Origin: Sipunculus nudus
Lineage: Eukaryota > Annelida > Sipuncula > Golfingiida > Sipunculidae
Assembly (NCBI GenBank): GCA_026874595.1
Contig: CM049312.1
Location: 70,770,929 to 70,834,928 of the forward strand
Reading direction: 5' to 3'
Length of the DNA stretch: 64,000 bases
Positions 13,101-25,500 of the stretch are shown here, one piece after another; within the stretch, counting starts at the first letter, position 1; the number at the start of each line of letters is the position of its first letter. A program made the translations under genes and the position numbers. The notes under the pieces were generated by a model. It made no database searches and was not told the origin of the DNA. It worked only from the letters and a program-made list of their open reading frames with translations.

Positions 13101-16100
13101 CATGCTCTAACATTCACATCTATGTATCTTATAGAATTATGTCACCTGCTTATTTATGTATCTTGTGTTCTGTCAGTAACAGATAATCAAAATACAAAGT
13201 ACTCTGACAAAAGTGCGCTAACCACTTGTTCCCTTATTGAAGTAGGTGCACTGGGCTTGAATATACACCTTGGATGTTTATTAATTATACATATGTCTTA
13301 TATGGAAATAAATATATTTTTGAGTATTAGTGCTTGGCTTCTATTGAGCAATTTGCAGACATTGACAATTTACAATCTTAAGAGTTTTCTGTATGTCGGA
13401 TTTCTCAGTTATAACACTTAATGTAAAAGGAATAAGAAGAAAAAAGAAAAGACTAGATATCTATAAACAACAGAGGAGCAAAAAGTGTAATTTTTCTTCA
13501 GGAAGCCCATTTTACAAATACTGTTGAATCAGAATGGTTACAAGATTGGTCTGGACATACCTATTTTTCTCATGGTACAAATCAGGCAAGAGGTGTTTTG
13601 TTACTTGTAGGTCGTGATTTAGAATTTCAGGAACTATTTAAAAATATGGATAAAGACGGACGTTTCATTATTGTACAAGCTTTAGTTCAAGGGAGAAAGA
13701 CGTTGCTTATAAATACTTATGCCCCTAACACCGAATAACAACAGGTGATATTTTATGACAATATCTTGGAAATATTAACAAACATACAAATAGATTCGGA
13801 AACAATAATTGTCTGGGGTGGTGATTTTAATATATGTCTTTCATGTCTCGATGCAGATGGCGATACATACACTCCTAGGACGAAATCGATCCAACGTGTT
13901 ACTTATCTTACACGTAGTTTTGACTTAATTGACCTGTTTAGAGTAAGAAACCCGGATGCTCGTAGATATACATGGAGGTCAACAAATCCTCTCAGACCAC
14001 GAAGGCTGGATTATGTTTTCGTTTCTTCATATTTAAACGCAAATGTGACCGATGTTAAGATTAGGCCTGCAATATTCACTGATCACTCCGCCGTTATTAC
14101 CGATTTCAGTTACACTCAAAAAGCATTATATGGCCCATCACATTGGAAGTTAAACGTATCCTTACTGAAAGACACAGATTATGTAACAGGTTTAAGAGAT
14201 CACATTAAATTATTACAGAGAACCGAGAGGTGCAATCTAGATGGTAATGCGTGGTGGGATTATTTAAAATTCAAAATAAAACAATTCTCTATAAGTTTCT
14301 CAAAGATGAAGCGGAAGAGGGAAAATGGAGGCTATATATTTTAGAAAATAAATTACAAGACGCAGAAATGAATTTATCAGCTTCTGATAAAACGACTATT
14401 AAAAACTATACAACCATTCGTCAAGAAATCGAAGAATATTATGAAAAATACACTGAGGGATTAATTGTTAGATCCAGAGTCGATTTTTTCGAACAAGGAG
14501 AGCGAAGCTTTAAATATTTTTTTAACACTATGGTCAAGAATAAGAAGAAATCTACTGTGAGGAAATTGATTATAAATGATAAAGAAGAAGTAAACCAGCA
14601 AAAAATAATGGATGGAATTAAATCCTTTTTTAAACGTAAATTTGAGAATGTAAATGCTATTAAAAAGAGCGATTGTGTAGATTTCATTTCCGAATTAAAC
14701 TTACCCATTTTGTCAGAACAAGAAGTAAATGCTTGTGAAGGATTAATAAGCAAAGAAGAAATTTTAAATAGCTAAAAGGAAATGAAGGACAATAAGACTC
14801 CTGGCAACGACGGACTACCAAAAGAATTTTATATTACTTTTTTTGATTTAATTAGTGATGACCTTGAACATTCCTTTAACAGAAGCTTCACTGTTGGTAC
14901 CCTGTCACCAAGTCAAAGACAAGCGATAATTACGCTTATTGAGAAGCCAGGAAAGGATAATCGCCAGTTAACTTCTTGGAGACCTATCAGCTTGGTTAAT
15001 GTGGATGCAAAGATATTAAGCAAAACCTTAGTAAAACAATTACAAAACAACCTACCAAAAATAATAGATGAGGATCCAACTGCCTTTATAAAAGACAGAA
15101 GAATATCAGATACAACTCGTCAAATAAATGATATAATAGATTTCTGATATTTAGAAGATTTTAATGCTATAATGTTTGCGGTCGATTTTGCCTCTGCTTT
15201 TGACTCGATAGATCATGTATTCTTATTTACTGTACTCGAGAAATTTGGGTTTGGAAATGATTTTATCAGATGGATAAAGTTAATGCATAATGGGTTTGAG
15301 AGCTGTGTAATGAATAATGGTTTTACTACGGGTTATTTTAAAATGGAAAAGGGCACAAGACAAGGCGACCCCATTGCACCATACTTATTTTTATTGGTTA
15401 TTGAAATAATGGCAATAAAGGTGCGACAAACAAATAAAGTGAAAGGAATATTGATAGGTGATACAGAAATAAAACAATGTCTATTTGCAGATGACACTAC
15501 ATTCTTTTTAAGAGATGTTGACTCAACGATTGAAGTAAAAAAAATATTAAATAAATTTGCAAAGGTATCATCAGTAGAAATAAATTATACAAAATGTGAA
15601 GTGGTAGGGCTGGGTAGGGAAAAATCAATTCCTACAGCTTTATCGTTGAGAGACATGAAATGGGTGAATTTACATAAGGACGCGATTAAAATCCTAGGAA
15701 TATGGTTTACATATAATGAAACTCTCCCTCAAAACTCAATTTCGATAAAGTCTACGACAAGATAAAAATCGCATTTAATATGTGGAAATCGCGAACTTTA
15801 ACAGTTTTTGGAAGAAATACAGTTATAAAAACCATTGGAATCTCAAAATTAGTATACGTTATGAATAATATGACTCCAACCCCAGACTTTATCAAAAAAG
15901 TTAAAAATATAATGGTAGATTTTATATGGTTTGGACGTAAACCAAAGATTAAATATCGGGTACTTGTAAGTGAAAAAGAAAATGGTGGTATAAATATGCC
16001 AGACATTAATGCCATATTGAAAAGCCAAAGAATTATGTGGATGATCCGAATGAACAAGTTATCAAATGCAAAATGTATAGTCATACCTAATATGTATCTA

Positions 16101-18250
16101 AGAAATGTTGGCGGTGTAGAAAAATTGAATGCCAATTTAGATTTTTTTAATATGAAAAGAAAAATATCTAAATTTTATTCACACTGTTTTAAAATTTGGG
16201 ATAAAATTGCTACATTTTGGCCTACGAATCCACAAAAAATCTTATTACAACCCATTTGGAACAACAAATTTGTCAAAAAGCAGGTAAATCAGTATACTCT
16301 AGATTTTTTGATAACATTGGAATTAAATGTATCCATGATTTATACGAACCAAGTGGAGAATCTAAGAATTTTTCGGAAATATTTCACCCTGAAAATAAAC
16401 TCTATAAAAAATACCTGATGTTATGGTATTCTATACAACAAGCGGTACCAAAGGAGTGGAAATTAGTTCTAAAATCAGAGAAGATGAGTGATATTTACGT
16501 AAAAGACACTTTATTATTGAAAAATCAAGCTCTAGACTTAAGAAAAGTCAATTACAGTAAGGTGTATAATATGGTTATAAATGACTATCCAAATGAGCCG
16601 GCTAATAAAATTAAACTAGAGGAAAGCTTACCTCAGGTATTTTCCTGGAAAGATGCAATTGATTATATATATAAAACCACTATGGACATGTTTTTGAGGC
16701 AATTTCAGTTTAGAATTGTCCATAATATATTGTCTGTGAATGTAAAACTATACATATGGAAAATAACTGATACCAATATGTGTTCATATTGCAAAAAAAG
16801 AAACAGAAACAGTAGTGCATTTATTCTGTGACTGCGACACAGCTAAATCATTTTATAGACAAATTAACCAGTGGGCAGAACACGCTGGAATAAACATGCC
16901 TGCACTGACTCCGCTTTTTTTATATACAGGATGTGACAAAGACAATGCCGATAAACGTATAATAGATTTGTTATTATTGCTACAAAAATATGTAATTTTT
17001 AAAAATAAAGCATCGGGTAATTTTCTATCTTTCACTGTATATATATCACGTTAAGAAATTGGAAGGATTGGAAAGAAGAGTAGCTAAAAAAATAACAAAA
17101 TATATATTCATAAACAAAAGTGGGGTAACCTACTTAATGTTTTTAAAGAGTGAAGAATTTTGAGAATTAGCTGTAGATATAATTTTGAAATGTGTATAAA
17201 TATGTAGGTAAGAGTATGTGCTCGTGTGTGTACGTATATGTGTGTATATATTTGGGTGTGTATATGGGTATATATATAAATGTGAACGCGTGATCCTTCA
17301 TGGATGTATATAAACGTATGTATGTATATTTAAATTTTTATTCGGATCTGGTAAATATTATGTTGATCTGACCAAACCAGTTAAATCTACAAATAACACT
17401 GTTGTTCTTATTAAATTAAATGTTAGTTTCCAATGATATTGAAAATATATCGACAGAACGAGATATAATTATAATTGTTGTAAAAAAAATAAAAGTCTCT
17501 TCACCAATACTCGGTTGGTATCCTCTCGGCAGAAATACGTCTACATGGTCCATATGCACTTGTCTTTGAAAAAGTACAAACAAGTAGAAATATAAGCAAT
17601 TTTAAAATTCTCTTGTTAACTCCTTTTTGTTGATATATATATATATGTATGTACTTTGTCAGAAAAACTTGGAACATTGTATTTTAAATCTTGCAATAGT
17701 GAAGATGTTCATGTTATAAACACAAGATTTGTAAGTTTTTTTTCTTGTTCTGAGGGATGTCGATGATGAAAAAGAACGTTAAAAATAAATATCTAGTAAT
17801 ACTGAGACATCCAAGAAGAGAAAAAAGAAAGAAGAAGAAAAAAAAAAAAGAATAATTTGATCATCCTGATTGCATTGACATATTGAGCATGTTCTCATAT
17901 CACCGTAGATTATATAGGATCAGATTGTGTGTGAAGCTTGGCTTTTGAATGAACTAAAAAATAATAATTCGAATTAATATATATTACCTTTGATTTTAAT
18001 ATTTATATATATATTTAATATTTCCTTCTGATACCACAATCATTCCATCAGCTTATATTTTTATGTTTATTAATTTTCACATGAATAATCATACTACTAA
18101 TAATTATAATAAAATTGTATGATGAGTAGTAGCAGTAAAGTATTATTGCATTATTATGTCTTTATATTATATGTCTTAGTAAAGTAACAGTAGAAGTAGT
18201 TTTTGGAGTAGTGGTAGTATAAATATATATTTTATTTCTCTCATTATTGC

Positions 18251-18287
<37 letters not shown>

Positions 18288-20434
18288 TAAGGTGTTGTGT
18301 GTGACCCTCCGTTGTCACTGCCAGGTGTACTGACTATGTATTCTGGATTGGGGTATGGCGATACCTTAACTAGCACGTGTCAGACCGGGGCGCGATTCGT
18401 TGACGGCACGACAAGTAACGTGGCTAGCTGCGTTTATCCGGGCGTATGGGAACAGCCTAACGTTTCTAACTGTACAGGCAAGTGACGGATACACCTAAGG
18501 TTTAACAGGACTCTAAGCTAAATGTACTTTTCCAATAAAAGATTGGTATCTTAAGTTACTTGAGATCTCTTCAGTATTATTACTACTATCTCCTTTTTAT
18601 CAGTCTATGAACAAAGGAAATTTATAAGGACCAAAAAAATATTTTTTTACGTTATCTATGACTATTCCTCAGTATATAAGTGGACGATGAATACTTTTTT
18701 TATAATGTCTTGATGGATGTAACCGCCTCCTTCTTTTGTAATGCAAGCTTAATTTAGTGTGTACATCTGCAGAATTCCTTCCCGGTTTGAGACTGTGACA
18801 AGGCGGTAGTACATGCTTCCTTTCATTTATATCCTGATGTTAAAAGGCCCGGTGACCACAGCACCTGATAAACCCCGATTGCTGGGTCGTATCACCAAAG
18901 AACCTCAATAGGCGCACTCGTTTGTCAGTGAAACAAGGCAGTCTGACAAGGCCTTCCCCCTTAAATATGGGTTACCGCCAATGCCGTTTCTCGTGTAGAT
19001 GGAAGAGAAGAACGACCGGCTTGCGCAGCCGGATGCCAGTTTGTGCAGGCAGCTGTGATTTAGCCGTTCGCTAATTGGCAGGGGACACTGGCTACCCCCA
19101 CTTTGTTAGCTTATAAACGCTTTGAATTCTATTAAATGTTTATGATTATTGAATAAATTATAGTCTACAATTGTTGCGTAGCAGAATGTACGACAAATTA
19201 TAGAAACTTGCGAAATTTGACGTTCATCTATAAAAGAAAGGCCCTCAACCTGTGTAATATTCATCTATATCTTCCTGCGAGGCAGTGGATTCAAGATCAA
19301 TTCAAATGCAAACTTTGCCGAATGCAGCAAATTATTATGTCTTTTCGTTATTGTGCAAAAGCTTTAACACATCATACACTTAATATAATAAATAATAAAT
19401 ATCAGGATATTTATGCATTATTCTAAGTGCATACGGAGCCGTGATGAATGAATGGGCTTTTCAGGCTTGACGCTAGGGTGCACTAGTAGTTTGCTTGCAA
19501 TTTTAGGCAGGCATTCATTTGCTACCTCCACACTCGAGAGTACCGGTATTGGCGACATTCCATATTGCAGAGCTCTCACCCTGGCTCTGTTCTGTGCTCT
19601 ATCCCTGAACCACAGAAGTTGGTACGGTGATCTCGTTGTGTCTGACATGTGAAATGTGGATGTAAAAGTTGGCAAACTTCTGACTATCTCTCATATATTC
19701 CGTATAAAACTGACTTGGTCCTATAATGTCTATTAAAAATACTAATCTTATGAAAGAATTATTTGTCTTTAGCTCAGCTGACATGTAGAGAAAAGAAGTC
19801 TCTGTCCATCGTTCTTCTGTCTGCCCGCCTGACCGTCCGTAACCATAGCACAAATCGCAAACATCAGACCCAGACAGTTTCTGCTTAATATCGCGACAGG
19901 TCCTGATAACATCTTCTACTAAACTCAAAATGATATCAAAATTATACCAAATACATGTATTTAGCAAGCTACTGCACTGTGAAAGTCAAACAAGTGTTGA
20001 AGTATTGCATGAGTCCATGAAATGTGATACACAACCTGTTTCAACTAGTTTTTTCTGAGGAAATAAAAAAAACTAGTGACCTTGAAATTGATTTTCGAAG
20101 TAAACTTTCCGTTTGGATCGGCCAAGGATCGTTTTGCGGCTTGACTTCTTCTCCCACTCTGTGACTTTTGCATGGTTTATCTCTATTGATTACTTAAAGC
20201 CTTCATAGCCCCTAAAATGTTTTTGCCCGACTATAGAATCCGGCCTACATTTCCAAGATGGGTCTAAACTGACTGGACCGTCTCATATTATTAGTAATCA
20301 ACATATGCCATGGTCCGTCCGTATACACCCATAACCTCGTCCATGAAGGCCGGATTCTATACTCGCTCCAATGTTTTCTAGCAATTCGATTCTGATCTGC
20401 CGTTGGAATCAATATCTGTTTTTTTTTGTCAAAA

Positions 20435-20469
<35 letters not shown>

Positions 20470-22517
20470 ACACCATAATTACGATAATCGCCGCTAATAC
20501 AGCTTTGTTCCTTTACACAAGAACCATTCCTTTAAGATAGCTTAAAGCTGGTAAGAGATATTCCGTCGTAAACACCACCTGACACCCTTGGATACCGAAA
20601 GCTATTGTGCAATAGCAGTATGCACTTTTGATCCCTGATCCATGTACCAGCCTTTCCAGACCGCAGCATTGTTCTCGGAACCTTAGTTAATCCTCCTAAC
20701 GGTTGCATGCACCAATATTAAGTAATACTAACAGGAAACGTACCGGGTAACCTTTAATCATTACCGGGGTATGAAATCACGCATTGCCTACACAGCACAA
20801 AAACTTCTTAAATGTTCACCGTTATGCTCCATTCCATATCAATCAGACAGTCTTATCTGAAGAGGGCAAAAACATGTTGCACGAAACTGCGTAGTAGTGA
20901 AAATGGGTAACAAAATGTAATTCCACTATATTGGTATAATCATATATTTTTATATTTTTCACTCTCTGATTAGGGTCTTACATTAAACAACTGTTTGCTC
21001 ATGCATTAATGTATGTTTGAAGCAGGCCTTAGAATCATTTTTTAAAACATCGAATAGTTGCTTGGTTATAGGATTTAATTAAAACGTCTTGCCGTATTTT
21101 TTTTTTTGAATTGACAGTCATAAATTTAGTATTCAATACATAAAAAAAATTGATATGCAAAATTGCAAATTATTGTTTCCATAGCTACCCGCTGTGCTCC
21201 AGTTCCCACTGTGCTACATGCTATACCATCGACATTTCTGGCTGAATTTGGAACAAGAGTCGACTACTCATGCGTGACCGGATACAAACCTCGCCCTGGG
21301 AGTGAAGGTCACTATTTGCTCTGTGGTCCTGGAAAAGTCTGGGTTGGAACTACCCCGACGTGCGACGGTAATCATTAATAATGTGTGCATTTCCATCGCA
21401 GGATAAAGCATATGTATTTATACAATGTGGGCAATTTATTGGTCTCTTCTTTAAAAAATTAGAATTGAAGCTTCGATTCAATGAACTGCACAGAGTGCCG
21501 AGAATCAACAAGCCAAGAATGACAATAGTGTACCATGGAAATTTATTCCCCCATTTCATGCAACAGGTCATGTAGTTAAATACACTTAGCCTGTGAAAAT
21601 TAAAAGATAATTATGCAATGTTGTACTTTACAATTGAATGAAGCAATAGCAAAATAAAAATGTGCATTTTAAATAATACAAGCCTCATAAATTAACTTAT
21701 TCGAGCCATAATCCCAGGTAATTCGTGCATAAGTGACTATATATTTGTGAATATTCCTAATGACTTTCCTGGGTCCGGACCATGTACGGGAACCACGCAA
21801 AATTCGAATCGAATCCTCATTGGCTCATTCCCGAATTGCTTTAAATTCATAAGATTCCGTCCGTTCATGATTGCGTGAGTTATGTTGTGAACAAACACAA
21901 ACACATGAACGGGAATGAACGCATACCCTAATAACAGAGGAATAAATAGAAGACTATTTTATTACGATATACTATTTATATACCGCCCAGAGAGGAAGTG
22001 AGTTATGTCTATTTCTAAATCCATTAAAACGACCTCCTACGTCCACACTTCGTGATCGTATTATATATAATTCACACTGTTTTATATTTGACAGTCATAC
22101 ATTGTCCTGATCTTTCGACACTCACGAATGGAAAATTCTGGCCAATCACCAGCGAGTATAATAGTCGTGTGACTGTCACGTGTCCACATGGGTACCTGCT
22201 ACCTGATAATACATCCCACACCACGATGACGTGCACGGAAAATGGTACCTGGACAGGCCCAGACAATCTTACTTGTTCGCGTACGTACTGCTTGATTAAC
22301 GAATTCTGACGTAATTGTGTAAATTCAGCTTAACTATAAGTAATCTGAGCTATAGATGGTCCTTTGTCAGACGTCCGTCTGGTGGTCCGTCCGTCCATAA
22401 ACAGGGCAAAAAAAAGGGAAAACTTTTAATTGTTCATTGAATATATATTGTTAGACTTCAAGACTGCTTATATCAAAACCACTTGTCTTTTTTTCGCTCT
22501 TTCAGCATGATGATTTC

Positions 22518-22581
<64 letters not shown>

Positions 22582-25500
22582 CTAGAAATTAGGTCAGTAT
22601 TAATTTTATTTGTGGATTTTATTGACCCTAACTTAAGTGCTTTTAAAAACAGCAAGAAATATATTTCCCCACTTGACATAATAACTGTCGAAGCTGGAGA
22701 CTATTCTGAATCATAATATTTTATTTAAATAAGATTTTATTGATTTCCAGAAATGACGTCAACATTTTATATGGGTACCTTGTTTATTGCTTGGTGTGAT
22801 ATTTTGTTACAATTAATGATTTCTCTTTTAATAGAGAATCTGAAGTACAGTTTTAGGAGAAATGTTAAATTCATGACAGTAATAAATTAATAGTTTGTGT
22901 AAGTTTTTCAGCGTATTCTTATATTGGGAGTATTCCGCAGAGAAAGAAATTGATATGACATAATATTCATTTTACGATCGTTACAAACTAGTTAATAGGT
23001 AAACATAAAATATGTATACCATTTCTTGCGATACACTAGTGACATATATTGGCAAAGACGAACACTATTTGCTCGGGTCTGTTAAATCGTAAGAGGAATA
23101 TATGCTATGTCTGAGGTGACGAAACTTTAAAAAAACACATTATTTATAAAGGCGCGTCTACTGCCAGAGCCTCTGTCATTCTTATTTGGTTTCGTTTACC
23201 AGGAATTCCTGGCAGATAAATTTAAAAAAAAAACATTGCGTACTTAACTGTGTAACAATGATTTTCCTGTAGAAATAAAAAAAAAAACACAAAAAAACAC
23301 AGGACCATATATGGATTATATGAGACAGTTTAGGTATGTTTACAAAATTGTCTAGATTTTTATTTTTAGCTGTTAAATGTCCGCCGCCACCATTGGTAAA
23401 GAATGCTTACGGGGAAGACAGCCATAACGTGCTGTATAACACAAGCCTGATCTTCACTTGTATAGCGGGGTATTGGTTTCACTGGAGGACGTTTGCTATG
23501 ACAACAACGTGTTTACACAATGGGTCCTGGTCGTTTATTCCTTTTGAGTGTACAGGTAATTAATCATTTAATTCGTTTGAGACAGTGCGGTTACGTTGGG
23601 GAACGTTTCGTAAATGCTAAACCGGCATCGATCGAATCGATAACTCTACGTTATTGCTTTATTCATTAGAATTTCTTTCTTGATACAAGGAAATCGTTTT
23701 ACATATGTAAGATATAGGATTCATTTAATCCACGAGATTTCCAAGAAATTAATTAATCACAGTACGAGATGATTTGATAAGATGTAAAATTGATCCCGCC
23801 CATTGCTGTCAGAAGTCATATCTATGTAGCAGTCACTATATATTGGATCACCCAGAAGGAGTATGGTGCTTCATTTTTACGTATTTGCAGCCTCAAGATC
23901 AGATAGAAAACACTGAGATCTTACAAGATATGCGACATTAACAGAACGAAGTTAAATTTAACAGAACATCAACATATTTATTCGAACAGCTTGTGTTCCC
24001 CAGAATTTGTTTTGTGAATTGATCAGGAATACCCGTTCTAAAATGTAAACGTGACAACTTATTCTTAATCAGGTGGATAGACCATTTATTTTGTAGAGTC
24101 CTTCAACCTCATTATGCTCATAGAAACATGTAGTATTCTTATTTTCAGCCCTCAGTTGTCCTTTGTTTCCCAGCTGGAGAGGGTATATATCAAACACAGG
24201 GTCTACAAAGCACACACACGGGTAACGGTTACTCTTTCATTATGCATCTACATATCGCTATGTATTTGCCAATGGGATTCTTGAAACCCCTGTCTTCCTT
24301 TCAAATATTTCATTTTGTCTGAACGGTTTACGTTCGTAAGATACTAATATGCATGAGTATTTATAATGCTGATAATTGAAGGATAATTTATTATACAAAT
24401 TAAAGGTTATGCAGGATACAAACATGTTGTGAGATAAATACAGGGAAACAATTTCAAGAATATCTATGATTTACAAAGATGGGGCCTCACAAATCTCGAG
24501 TTAAATGCTAAAACAGTTAAAAATTAATGTTTGCTATATGCTCCAACACTCTACGCTTTGTGGATGTGTTCAGATTTATCGTCCGACTGGTTACAGATCT
24601 AAGCGGTGCTGAATATAGTCCTACATTAATTCAGGATCGAATGGTTTGAAGTTGTAATTGGCAAACACGTTCTTATTTATGATACATACACCTGTAGATC
24701 AGTTTGGAATTCGATAACGTTTTATATAAGTTATTTGAGCAGTGTACTTGTTTGAATAATAAAGCGGATAAGGCTTTCATTATACAACATATGCTGAATT
24801 TATTAGGTCACGGATTAACTATAGCTGTGAGGATGACATTCACTTCAAAGATGGCGCAACTTGGAAAATGGCAACATGTGATAGCCATGCTACCTGGAAC
24901 CCCCCAATGGAACCTTGTCCAGGTAACCTTAGAAAATTGTTATATGGAAATATCATGTCATTTTCGTATCATTATATTATTAGATATTGTGTTATTATTT
25001 GAATAATTGAATGGGGGGAAATCTAAGGGTTAGTTGTCAGATTTTGGTTTGTCTGTCTGTCGGGCCGTCTGTCTGTCTCTCCGTCTGACAGATTTTCGTT
25101 TTCTTGCGATAACTTTCCTAAAAACAATCCGGTTTCATTTAAGTTTTGATCACTGATTGCTTGCATGCATACCTTGGTTAGGATTGGTTTTGGAGTGTCT
25201 ATCTGAAAGTTTATACTCACCAGGTCATAAAACACAATATATAATGTTGCCAATTCCATTCACATAAACAAATTGTGACACGTGGAGACATCTCCAGGGA
25301 ACAATGAAAACTAAAACACAGTCACTTTGACATGTGAAGACATCTTTAGGCTAAAATAAAAACTAAAACATTGAGAAGGAGAAGGCACGCATGAAGGACA
25401 ACAAGAGATGGAAGGAGAGGTCATAAATTCCACGAAATTGCTGTTTAAATCATTTTTGTGCCTATGTGTGAGTAATTACCCACGCAGGTTTTGGTATTAA

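Larger units (their letters stand above)
11432..17847 (+). mobile_element. Near-full-length L1/Tx1-type LINE
   Basis: A 6.4-kb element in sense orientation inside intron 6, bounded by a perfect 12-bp duplication. Layout: 5'UTR of about 276 bp, ORF1 11708-12625, a 767-bp spacer, ORF2 from ATG 13393 to a stop at 17081-17083, 3'UTR and a GAAGAAGAA plus poly(A) tail. ORF2 has apurinic-type endonuclease, reverse transcriptase and a C-terminal Cys/His motif; the RT phrases ([23 protein letters not shown]) are those of the L1/Tx1 group. ORF2 is inactivated, so this copy cannot mobilise itself. Confidence 0.85.
18478..21184 (+). other. Intron 7
   Basis: It contains a short AGCTCAGCTGACA-headed repeat fragment at 19765-19880, a short element with 15-bp inverted termini at 20232-20361 and an (AAT)n tract at 20433-20460. 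No exon recognised. Confidence 0.55.

Noticed and set aside
13053-13421. 122-codon frame in the LINE
   Set aside because: It lies in the spacer, has no domain, and overlaps the well-supported ORF2 start in another frame.
22473-22716. YIYIY-rich frames, here and at all TA tracts
   Set aside because: Products of (TA)n microsatellites on both strands.
24704-25006. 100-codon + strand frame
   Set aside because: It overlaps the second half of sushi 9 in the wrong frame; the sushi frame has cysteines, Trp and correct splice phases.
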